In this document: one piece after another, positions 8,050-15,947 of the stretch
Layout of the letters: every line of letters begins with the position of its first letter
How positions within the stretch are numbered: the first letter of the stretch is position 1
DNA from: an uncultured Rivibacter sp.
GTDB lineage: Bacteria; Pseudomonadota; Gammaproteobacteria; Burkholderiales; Burkholderiaceae
NCBI GenBank assembly: GCA_946481025.1
Contig: CAMLNA010000103.1
Span: 1 to 15,947 of the forward strand
Length of the DNA stretch: 15,947 nucleotides
Reading direction: 5' to 3'
Notes under the pieces: model-generated
Database searches by the model: none
Seen by the model: only the letters and a program-made list of their open reading frames with translations
What the model was told of the DNA's origin: nothing
Position numbers and translations under genes: made by a program

Positions 8050-8523
8050 ATGATCGATTTCGGCTTCGACAAGCTCGCGCTCATCGGGGCGGTGGCGTTG
8101 ATCGTCATCGGCCCCGAGAAGCTGCCGCGCGTGGCTCGCACCGTGGGGCACCTGCTGGGCAAGGCCCAGCGCTACGTGGCCGACGTGAAGGCCGAGGTCA
8201 ACCGGTCGATCGAGCTCGAAGAGCTCAAGAAGATGAAGTCGCAGTTCGAGGACGCGGCCCACAACGTGGAACAGACGATCTCCAAGGAGATCCGCGAAAC
8301 GAGCGGCGACTTCGAAAAGGCCTGGACCGAGGCCACCGGCAGCGAAGGCGCCCTGCCCTCGCCGCTGCATGAGCCGGCCCCGGAGTACCGGCATCCCAAG
8401 AAGAACTGGCGGCTCAAGCGCAGCGCCGTGCCGCAGTGGTACAAGCAGCGCCACGGCGTGCGGGCGCGGGCCCAGTCCGGCGCCGCGCGTGTCGCACGCT
8501 TCCGGCCGCCGCGCGCGCTTTGA
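8050..8523 (+). CDS. tatB: Sec-independent translocase subunit TatB
   Basis: TatB forms the receptor complex with TatC and hands twin-arginine precursors to TatA. This 157-residue protein has the N-terminal helix typical of TatB ([20 protein letters not shown]) followed by [10 protein letters not shown] (21-30), which contains the Gly-Pro hinge. A long charged amphipathic and coiled region follows (about 31-95). Position 8, a glutamate important in E. coli TatB, is lysine here; my recollection is that this is usual in betaproteobacteria. The C-terminus (115-157) is unusually basic and aromatic, with [20 protein letters not shown] and further Arg-rich sequence; its role is unclear. It lies between tatA and tatC with short gaps. 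No clear ribosome site precedes it, so coupling to tatA is likely. Confidence 0.95.
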   Translation: MIDFGFDKLALIGAVALIVIGPEKLPRVARTVGHLLGKAQRYVADVKAEVNRSIELEELKKMKSQFEDAAHNVEQTISKEIRETSGDFEKAWTEATGSEGALPSPLHEPAPEYRHPKKNWRLKRSAVPQWYKQRHGVRARAQSGAARVARFRPPRAL

Positions 8524-8532
8524 AGACCTCTC

Positions 8533-9333
8533 GTGAGCGACAAATCCCCCGAAAAAGACGAACTGGAGGGCACCGAGCAGCCCTTCGTCAGCCACCTGAT
8601 CGAGCTGCGCGACCGCCTGGTGCGCGCGTTGATCGCGGTGCTGGTGGTGTTTGGCGTGTTGTGCTTCTACCCCGGCCCCGGCGCGCTGTACGACATCCTC
8701 GCCCACCCGCTGGTGGCCCACCTGCCCAAGGGCGCCACGCTGATCGCCACCAACGTGATCTCGCCGCTGCTGGTGCCGCTGAAGATCACGCTGCTCGCCG
8801 CCTTCCTGGTGGCGCTGCCGGTGGTGCTGTACCAGACCTGGGCCTTCGTGGCTCCCGGGCTCTACAGCCACGAGAAGAAGCTGGTGCTGCCGCTGGTGGT
8901 CTCGAGCACCCTGCTGTTCTTCATCGGCGTGGCGTTCTGCTACTTCATCGTCATCCCGGCGATGTCGCAGTTCATCCAGAGCTTCGCCCCCAAGAGCATC
9001 ACAGCGGCGCCTGACATCGAGCAGTACCTGGGCTTCGTGCTCACGCTGTTCCTCGTGTTCGGCGCGGCCTTCGAGGTGCCCATCGTGGTGATCGTGCTGG
9101 CCCGCATGGGGCTGGTGAGCATCGACAAGTTCAAGCAGTTCCGCGGCTACTTCATCGTGCTGGCGTTCATCATCGCGGCCGTGGTCACGCCGCCGGACGT
9201 GATCTCGCAGCTGGCGCTGGCCATCCCGATGTGCATCCTGTACGAGCTGGGCATCATTGCGGCCCGGCTCTTCATCAAGCACACCCAGGCCCCGCAGGAC
9301 GGCGAGTCCGCCGCGCAGGACAAGGTCTCCTGA
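8533..9333 (+). CDS. tatC: Sec-independent translocase subunit TatC
   Basis: TatC is the polytopic membrane receptor that recognises the twin-arginine signal. The 266-residue protein carries the defining motifs: FVSHLIELRDRL (18-29, cytoplasmic N-terminus, Glu24), YQTWAFVAPGLYSHE (100-114, first cytoplasmic loop, Glu114), FEVP (180-183, Glu181) and VVTPPDVISQ (217-226). Six hydrophobic segments are apparent. Translation must begin at a GTG (8533), nine bases after the tatB stop, because the first in-frame ATG lies far inside the conserved region. No good ribosome site is seen, so coupling to tatB is likely. A strong hairpin follows the gene and ends the operon. Confidence 0.97.
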   Translation: MSDKSPEKDELEGTEQPFVSHLIELRDRLVRALIAVLVVFGVLCFYPGPGALYDILAHPLVAHLPKGATLIATNVISPLLVPLKITLLAAFLVALPVVLYQTWAFVAPGLYSHEKKLVLPLVVSSTLLFFIGVAFCYFIVIPAMSQFIQSFAPKSITAAPDIEQYLGFVLTLFLVFGAAFEVPIVVIVLARMGLVSIDKFKQFRGYFIVLAFIIAAVVTPPDVISQLALAIPMCILYELGIIAARLFIKHTQAPQDGESAAQDKVS

Positions 9334-9367
9334 TTTCGCCGACACTGGCGGCCCCCACCCGACAACA

Positions 9368-9389
9368 ACGCGGCGCTTCGGCGCCGCGT
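9368..9389 (+). terminator. Perfect 9-bp hairpin with UUCG loop after tatC
   Basis: ACGCGGCGC (9368-9376), TTCG (9377-9380) and GCGCCGCGT (9381-9389) form a perfect stem closed by C(UUCG)G, one of the most stable RNA tetraloops. It lies 34 bases past the tatC stop and ends 11 bases before the next ATG. The following bases (GACGTTTCTGC) give only a weak T-run, so it may be a partial or Rho-assisted terminator, or a barrier that protects the tat mRNA 3' end. Confidence 0.7.
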
Positions 9390-9400
9390 GACGTTTCTGC

Positions 9401-10780
9401 ATGAGCCACACGAGAACTTCGCGTTTCCTGGGCGAGTCGCGCCTGCTGCTGGTGCTGGCCGGCCCCATCGTGCTGTCGCAACTCGGCTTCGTGCTGATGG
9501 GCCTGCTCGACACGGTGATGGCCGGCCGCGCGGGCGCGGTGGAGCAGGCGGTGGTCGGCCTCGGCGTGGCGGTATGGGTGCCGGTGTTCATTTCGCTGAT
9601 GGGCGTGGTGCAGGCGCTCTCTCCCATCGTGGCCCACCACTTCGGCGCGGGCGACCATGCGGCGATCGTGCACGACACCCAGCAGGCCGTCTGGCTCGCC
9701 GCATTGCTGGGCCTCGTGCCGGTGGCGCTGCTGCCGCTGGCCGACGACCTGCTGCAGCTTTCGGGCGTGGAACCCGACCTGGCGGGCAAGACGGTGCTGT
9801 TCCTCCAGGGCATCGTGCTCGGCCTGCCGGCGGCCCTGATGTTCCGCGCGCTGTCGTTCTACTCGGCCAGCATCAACCACACCCGGCCGCTCATCGGCCT
9901 GGCGGCCGTGGGCCTCGTGGCCAACGCGCTGCTCAACTGGCTGCTGATCTACGGCCACTGGGGCCTGCCGGCGCTGGGCGGCGCCGGCTGCGGCTGGGCG
10001 TCGGGCATCGGCATGTGGCTTTCGCTGCTGCTGATGGGCCTGTACACCGCGCGCTCGCACCACTACGAGAAGGTGCGGTTGTACCGCGGTTGGTCACGGC
10101 CCGAATGGCCCACGTTCAAGCGGCTGCTCCAGCTCGGCCTGCCCATTGGCGCCGCCCACCTGGCCGAGGTGTCGGCCTTTGCCGGCGTGGCGCTGATGAT
10201 CGGCAGCCTGGGTGCCGTGCCGATCGCCGCGCACCAGGTGGGACTCAACTTCGCATCGGTGGTGTTCATGCTGCCCATGGGGCTGTCGACCGCGCTGTCG
10301 ATCCGCGTGGGCCAGTCGCTCGGCGCGCAGGACGCCCGCAGCGCACGCTTCATCTCGGCCTGCGGACTGGTGCTGGGCCTGGTGATCGCGCTGGCGCTGG
10401 TGCCGCTGCTGCTCGCGCTGCGCGCGGAGATCGTCGCGTTGTATTCACCCGATGCCGCTGTGCAGGCGGTGGCGGCCACGCTGCTGCTGTTTGCCGCCGC
10501 GTGGCAGCTGGCCGACGCCACCCAGGTGATCGCAATCGGTGCGCTGCGCGGCTACAAGGTCACGATGCTGCCGATGTGGCTGATGATCGTGGCCTTCTGG
10601 GCCATCGGCATCCCGCTGGGGGCCTGGCTGGGACACCGCGGCTGGCCGGCCTTCGAACTGGCGCCGCTGGGCGTCTACGGCTTCTGGATCGGGCTGGTCA
10701 CGGCGCTGTTCGCCGCCGCGGTGTCGCAGCTGTGGCTGCTGCACAAGGTCGCCCGCGAGCGGTTGCACCCCGCGGGCTGA
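9401..10780 (+). CDS. MATE family cation-coupled multidrug exporter (NorM-like)
   Basis: This 459-residue inner-membrane protein has about twelve hydrophobic helices in two homologous halves, as in NorM antiporters, which expel cationic drugs and dyes in exchange for sodium ions or protons. The N-terminal motif GLLDTVMAG (34-42) contains Asp37. The residues linked to ion coupling in Vibrio NorM are matched by Asp37, Glu256 (in HLAEVSAF) and Asp372 (in LADATQ). The N-terminus ESRLLLVLAGPIVLSQ is a normal family start, which supports the ATG at 9401. No ribosome site is visible, and the stable hairpin just upstream should limit read-through from tatC. It converges on the protease gene with only ten bases between the stops. 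The substrate cannot be predicted. Confidence 0.94.
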   Translation: MSHTRTSRFLGESRLLLVLAGPIVLSQLGFVLMGLLDTVMAGRAGAVEQAVVGLGVAVWVPVFISLMGVVQALSPIVAHHFGAGDHAAIVHDTQQAVWLAALLGLVPVALLPLADDLLQLSGVEPDLAGKTVLFLQGIVLGLPAALMFRALSFYSASINHTRPLIGLAAVGLVANALLNWLLIYGHWGLPALGGAGCGWASGIGMWLSLLLMGLYTARSHHYEKVRLYRGWSRPEWPTFKRLLQLGLPIGAAHLAEVSAFAGVALMIGSLGAVPIAAHQVGLNFASVVFMLPMGLSTALSIRVGQSLGAQDARSARFISACGLVLGLVIALALVPLLLALRAEIVALYSPDAAVQAVAATLLLFAAAWQLADATQVIAIGALRGYKVTMLPMWLMIVAFWAIGIPLGAWLGHRGWPAFELAPLGVYGFWIGLVTALFAAAVSQLWLLHKVARERLHPAG

Positions 10781-10790
10781 AAGGCCGGGC

Positions 10791-11960
<1,170 letters not shown>

Positions 11961-11980
11961 GACGATTGCAGATGGAAACC

Positions 11981-11985
11981 AAGGA
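11981..11985 (+). promoter_or_regulatory. Ribosome binding site deciding the nif3-like start
   Basis: AAGGA lies six bases before GTG 11992. In-frame ATGs at 11941 and 11959 have no such site and would overlap the divergent protease gene. Starting at the GTG also gives the same distance to the YGPNGLQVEG motif as in E. coli YbgI. Confidence 0.65.
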
Positions 11986-11991
11986 CAGGCC

Positions 11992-12741
11992 GTGACGACC
12001 CGAGACGCGCTCGATGCTTACCTGAAGACCCTGCTCGAGGTGGAGCGCTTCAAGGATTATGGGCCGAACGGTCTGCAGGTCGAGGGCAAACCCGAAATCC
12101 GCAAGATCGTGAGCGGCGTGACGGCCAGCCTCGCGCTCATCGAGGCAGCCGTGGCGGCGGGCGCCGATGCCATCGTCGTGCACCACGGCCTCTTCTGGCG
12201 CGGCCAGGACGGCCGGGTCACCGGCTGGATGAAGAAGCGCCTGTCGGCGCTGCTGGCGCGCGAGGTGAACCTGTTCGCCTACCACCTGCCGCTCGACGCC
12301 CACCCGGCGCTCGGCAACAACGCGCAGCTCGGCTCACGCCTCAAGTTCAACATCGAAGGCCGATTCGGCGATCAGGACCTCGGTTTCATCGGCAGCACGC
12401 CGCAACCGATGACGCCGGCCGCGCTCTCGGCGATGCTGCAGTTCCGCCTGGGCCGGGCTCCGACATTCGCCGAAGGCGACGGCCGCCAGATCAAGCGCGT
12501 GGCCTGGTGCACCGGCGGCGCGCAAGGCTACTTCGAGGCCGCCATCGCGGCGGGCGTGGACGCCTACCTCACCGGCGAGATCTCGGAGCCGCAGGCGCAC
12601 TACGCGCGCGAGACCGGCGTGGCCTTCTATGCCTGCGGCCACCACGCCACCGAACGCTACGGCGCGCAGGCGGTGGCGGCGCACGTGGCCGAGCGGTTCG
12701 AGCTCGAGCACGAATTCATCGACATCGACAACCCGGCCTGA
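11992..12741 (+). CDS. Nif3-like dinuclear metal center protein (YbgI/DUF34 family)
   Basis: This 249-residue cytosolic protein belongs to the nearly universal Nif3/YbgI/DUF34 family, whose members bind two metal ions and have been proposed to act as metal chaperones or GTP cyclohydrolase I-like enzymes; the true role is unsettled. Family motifs are DYGPNGLQVEG (22-32), VVHHGLFW (62-69, His64 and His65), LPLDAHPALGNN (99-110, Asp102) and GHHATERYG (216-224, His217 and Glu221), the last supplying the second metal-ligand set. GGAQGYFEAAIAAGVDAYLTGE (175-196) is also typical. The length matches YbgI (247 residues). Translation from GTG 11992 is favoured by its ribosome site. It is divergent from the protease gene, with 31 bases between the start codons, and converges on the AlkZ-like gene. 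Confidence 0.94.
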   Translation: MTTRDALDAYLKTLLEVERFKDYGPNGLQVEGKPEIRKIVSGVTASLALIEAAVAAGADAIVVHHGLFWRGQDGRVTGWMKKRLSALLAREVNLFAYHLPLDAHPALGNNAQLGSRLKFNIEGRFGDQDLGFIGSTPQPMTPAALSAMLQFRLGRAPTFAEGDGRQIKRVAWCTGGAQGYFEAAIAAGVDAYLTGEISEPQAHYARETGVAFYACGHHATERYGAQAVAAHVAERFELEHEFIDIDNPA

Positions 12742-12754
12742 GCCGGGCCGGTTC

Positions 12755-12775
12755 AGGCGCCCTTCATGGGCGCTT
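12755..12775. terminator. Possible bidirectional hairpin between convergent genes
   Basis: AGGCGCCC (12755-12762) and GGGCGCTT (12768-12775) can form an eight-pair stem (one G-U) around TTCAT. It sits just after nif3 and covers the stop codon of the gene coming from the other side. There is no real T-run on either strand, so this is only a candidate. Confidence 0.35.
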
Positions 12776-13888
12776 CCGAGCCGCGAAGCGCACCTGCTGT
12801 CGGCCCTGCGCCGCGGGCAGTGCCGACAGCAGCCTAGCGGCCTCGGCCTCGAGTTCCTCGCGCACCGCCTTGCCCAGCCGCACGAAGGGCTCGAGGACCA
12901 CGCCCGTCGGCTCCAGCTTCCACACGCCGCTCACCATGCCGTCCACCAGGAAGGTGGGCGCGAACAGGCCGTTCACGGTGGCGATGAGCGGGCGGTGCGC
13001 GTCGGCCACCACGCGTCGGCGGTCTTCGTGGGAAAGCACCAGGTTGTCGAAGGGGGCCAGCAGCCGTGCGGGCGCCGGCGTGTCCGGATCGGGGCGGGGC
13101 GCGTCGGGCAGGTCGAACAGTTCGCGGCCGCGATCGTCCTGCCACGCCAGGAGCTTCGGGCGCAGCCGCTCGATCGCTTCGCGCAAGCCACCCAGGCCGC
13201 TCCAGGTGGCCATGTCCTGCAGGCTGGCCGGGCCGAAGGCCGCGAGGTAGCGCAGCAGCAGCTTGTCGGGTCGCGCCGCCGGCTTGAGTGGCTTGCCGAG
13301 CCAGCGGGTGGCCGGGGTCATGGGCGCGGGGCGGGTCCAGCCCCAGGTACCGGCGGGCGGCACCTGCACCAGCGCATCGAGGCAACGCGCCACCTGCGAC
13401 AGGTGGCCGGCCTCGTGCCGTGGCCAGCGCTCGCGCAGGCGCCGGCCGATTTCGGCATAGGTGAGCGGCTGCCCGGCCAGCACCTCCAGCGTCGCAGCAC
13501 ACACTTCGTCGAGGTCGAGCCCCTGCAGGCCCTTGCCGTGGCTGGCCTGCAGTGCGCGCCGCATCATCTCGGTGAAGCTGCTGCGCCAGGCGAGCAGGTC
13601 GCGGGCGCTCATGAGGTGCAAGGTGCCGCGCAGCGTGGCGGCGCGCACCAGCTTGCGGGTTTCGATCAGCCGGGTGAGCTCGTCGAAACGGAAATCTTCG
13701 ATACGGGCCCACAGGGCGAGATACGGCGCGTTGGCCACCTGCCCCTGCAGGCCGATGTGATGTTCGACGGCGGCCACCAGCGGCAGGGGCGCGCGCTGCA
13801 GCAGCATCTGCCGCGCCAGCGTGGCGCGGTTCAGGGCTCGTGGTGTGATGAGGGGCGGCGAGGGCACTGCAGGTCTTGCCGCAGGCAC
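12764..13888 (-). CDS. Winged-helix DNA-binding protein, AlkZ/YcaQ-type (HTH_42), possible DNA glycosylase
   Basis: This 374-residue protein fits the HTH_42 (formerly DUF1006) superfamily, built from tandem winged helices. Characterised members, Streptomyces AlkZ and E. coli YcaQ, are DNA glycosylases that remove bulky alkylated bases and unhook interstrand crosslinks. Family landmarks are VEHHIGLQGQVANAPYLALW (41-60), RGTLHLMSARDLLAW (88-101), LLAPFDNLVLSHEDRRRV (276-293) and NGLFAPTFLVDG (306-317). Gln48-Gly49-Gln50 sits where AlkZ has its catalytic Gln-x-Gln; YcaQ has Gln-x-Asp. The GTG start at 13888 is four bases after the hisF stop, so it is probably co-transcribed with hisHAF; a GTG at 13867 is an alternative. 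Activity is inferred from family resemblance, and the true substrate is unknown. Confidence 0.85.
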   Translation of the reverse strand: MPAARPAVPSPPLITPRALNRATLARQMLLQRAPLPLVAAVEHHIGLQGQVANAPYLALWARIEDFRFDELTRLIETRKLVRAATLRGTLHLMSARDLLAWRSSFTEMMRRALQASHGKGLQGLDLDEVCAATLEVLAGQPLTYAEIGRRLRERWPRHEAGHLSQVARCLDALVQVPPAGTWGWTRPAPMTPATRWLGKPLKPAARPDKLLLRYLAAFGPASLQDMATWSGLGGLREAIERLRPKLLAWQDDRGRELFDLPDAPRPDPDTPAPARLLAPFDNLVLSHEDRRRVVADAHRPLIATVNGLFAPTFLVDGMVSGVWKLEPTGVVLEPFVRLGKAVREELEAEAARLLSALPAAQGRQQVRFAARKRP

Positions 13889-13892
13889 GCTC

Positions 13893-14653
<761 letters not shown>

Positions 14654-14654
<1 letters not shown>

Positions 14655-15403
14655 CAGGCCTCGCCGCCGTTGAGCTCGTCGGCCCGTTTCTGCGCGGCCA
14701 CGAAGTCGAGCGCGCCGGTGTAGATGGAGCGACCGCAGATCACGCCCTCGACGCCGTCGTCCTCGACGGCGCAGAGCTTCTCGATGTCGATGATGCCGGC
14801 GAGGCCGCCCGAGGCGATGACCGGGATCGACAGGGCCTGCGCGAGCTTCACGGTGGCTTCGACGTTGATGCCGGTCAGCATGCCGTCGCGGCCGATGTCG
14901 GTGTAGATCACGCCTTCGATGCCGTAGTCCTCGAACTTCTTCGCAAGGTCGATCACCTCGTGGCCGGTGAGCTTGCTCCAGCCGTCGGTGGCGACCTTGC
15001 CGTCCTTGGCGTCGAGCCCCACGATGATGTGCCCCCCGAAGGCGGTGCAGGCATCGCGCAGGAAGCCCGGGTTCTTGACCGCGGCCGTGCCGATGATCAC
15101 GTAGGACAGGCCGTCGTCGAGGTAGCGCTCGATGGTGTCGAGGTCGCGGATGCCGCCGCCCAGCTGCACCGGGATCTCGTCGCCCACCTCGGCAATGATG
15201 GCCTTGATGGCGGCCTCGTTGACCGGCTTGCCGGCGAACGCGCCGTTCAGGTCCACCAGGTGCAGGCGTCTCGCGCCGGCCTCGAGCCAGCGGCGCGCCA
15301 TGGCGGCCGGGTCTTCGCCGAAAGTGGTGGAGTCGTTCATGTCGCCCTGTTTCAGGCGAACGCACTGACCATCTTTCAGGTCAATCGCGGGGATCAGCAG
15401 CAT
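14654..15403 (-). CDS. hisA: ProFAR isomerase (phosphoribosylformimino-AICAR-P isomerase)
   Basis: HisA converts ProFAR to PRFAR by an Amadori rearrangement, feeding HisF directly. The 249-residue TIM barrel is a paralogue of HisF. Catalytic residues are Asp8 (IPAIDLKDG, general base) and Asp169 (YTDIGRDGM, general acid); LGGGIRD (81-87) and ASGGLAG (197-203) bind the two phosphates. The first ATG is at the family-typical position. It lies 50 bases after hisH, with no visible ribosome site, and the spacer instead carries a pyrimidine tract. Its stop overlaps the hisF start, so HisA and HisF are translationally coupled. Confidence 0.98.
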
Positions 15404-15425
15404 GGCTGTTGAAGCGCAGTGGCGA

Positions 15426-15435
15426 AGAAAGGAGG
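15426..15435 (-). other. Copy of the 16S rRNA 3' end in the hisH-hisA spacer
   Basis: In the direction of his transcription this reads CCTCCTTTCT, the same as the usual 3' end of betaproteobacterial 16S rRNA (anti-Shine-Dalgarno tail), inside the longer pyrimidine run ACTCCTCCTCCTTTCTTC. No start codon sits at a useful distance on the + strand, so it does not look like a ribosome site for an antisense gene. The identity of the 16S end is from memory. Confidence 0.35.
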
Positions 15436-15454
15436 AGGAGTCCGAGAAAAGGGC

Positions 15455-15947
15455 TCAGGGCTTCCAGGTCAGGAAGTTGCGGTACAGGGCAAGGCCGTGC
15501 GCAGCACTTTTCTCGGGGTGGAACTGGGTGGCAAAAATATTATCGCGGGCCACGGCACAGGTAAAGCGGGCGCCGTATTCGGTTTCACCCGCGCTGTGGG
15601 CCGCATCCGACGGATGTGCGTAGTAGCTGTGCACGAAATAGAACCAGCTGTTGTCGGGCACGCCGGCCCACACCGGGTGGGCCCGCGGCTGGGACACGCG
15701 GTTCCAGCCCATCTGCGGGACCTTGTAGCGGCTGCCGTCGGGCTGCAGCTGCCCTTCGAGGCGGAAACGCTTCACCACGCCGGGGATGAGGCCCAGGCCG
15801 GGGGTGTCCTGCTCCTCGCTGTGGTCGAGCAGCATCTGCATGCCCACGCACACGCCCATCAGCGGCTTGCCCGCGGCAGCCTCCAGCACGCTGTGGAGCA
15901 GCGCGCCGCCATGGGCCTCGCGCAGCTCGCGCATGCAGTCGCGCATC
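15455..15947 (-). CDS. hisH: Imidazole glycerol phosphate synthase, glutamine amidotransferase subunit HisH (partial)
   Basis: HisH hydrolyses glutamine and channels ammonia to HisF. The window holds 163 residues of its C-terminal part; about 50 N-terminal residues lie beyond the right edge. The class I amidotransferase triad is visible: the nucleophile Cys in [10 protein letters not shown] (33rd visible residue) and His/Glu in ATQFHPEKS (143rd and 145th). [11 protein letters not shown] and [10 protein letters not shown] are further family segments. The gene leads into hisA after a 51-base gap. The truncation comes only from the window edge; nothing suggests a broken gene. Confidence 0.97.
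   Translation of the reverse strand, partial: MRDCMRELREAHGGALLHSVLEAAAGKPLMGVCVGMQMLLDHSEEQDTPGLGLIPGVVKRFRLEGQLQPDGSRYKVPQMGWNRVSQPRAHPVWAGVPDNSWFYFVHSYYAHPSDAAHSAGETEYGARFTCAVARDNIFATQFHPEKSAAHGLALYRNFLTWKP

Noticed and set aside
7972..9813. A 613-codon open frame on the minus strand over tatB, tatC and the start of the MATE gene
   Set aside because: It covers unmistakable Tat genes, and its Gln/His/Arg/Asp-rich translation shows no protein motif.
15402..15623. Short + strand open frame (73 codons) beginning at ATG 15402 near the hisA start
   Set aside because: The perfect Shine-Dalgarno-like AGAAAGGAGG lies inside the frame rather than before its ATG, and most of it is antisense to hisH. 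The motif is better seen as a pyrimidine tract on the his strand.

Overview
The window is very GC-rich, gene-dense chromosomal DNA whose coding strands end codons in G or C almost throughout. Protein types and gene order (hisI-hisE-DUF4870-HIT-tatABC, a DegS-like protease and a Nif3-like protein) point to a betaproteobacterium of the order Burkholderiales, probably near the Comamonadaceae or the Rubrivivax/Leptothrix group. That placement is inferred from remembered gene order and protein style, since no search could be run. I see no rRNA, tRNA, CRISPR array, insertion sequence or phage gene. No stretch over 300 bases lacks a gene; the longest gap is about 120 bp (973-1094).

Layout. Left (1-6222, all +): the last codons of ychF, an aldo/keto reductase, a large membrane hybrid sensor kinase (MASE1-CHASE-PAS-HisKA-HATPase-REC), and an exported DUF885 metallopeptidase-like protein. 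Centre (6262-9333, all +): hisI, hisE, a small DUF4870 membrane protein and a HIT hydrolase, joined by 4-base ATGA overlaps, then tatA, tatB and tatC, closed by a perfect hairpin with a UUCG loop. Right of centre: a NorM-type MATE exporter (+), a convergent membrane-anchored DegS/AlgW-like protease (-), and a divergent Nif3-like metal protein (+). Right end (all -): an AlkZ/YcaQ-type winged-helix protein, hisF, hisA and the C-terminal two thirds of hisH, the last running off the window.

How the genes work together. HisE and HisI carry out steps 2 and 3 of histidine synthesis, HisA step 4, and HisH with HisF step 5 (imidazole glycerol phosphate plus AICAR). TatABC exports folded proteins. The DegS-like protease is probably an envelope stress sensor or quality-control enzyme.

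The main structural oddity is that the usual hisH-hisA-hisF-hisI-hisE-...-tatABC run is broken between hisF and hisI, and the two halves lie on opposite strands about 7 kb apart. An inversion of a hisI-to-nif3 block explains this simply. The other observations are smaller: the AlkZ-like gene coupled behind hisF, alternative hairpins before the DUF885 gene, a copy of the 16S rRNA 3' end in the hisH-hisA spacer, and crowded divergent starts at the protease/nif3 boundary. This is mostly conserved core genome, and I did not find convincing evidence for a wholly new biological system.
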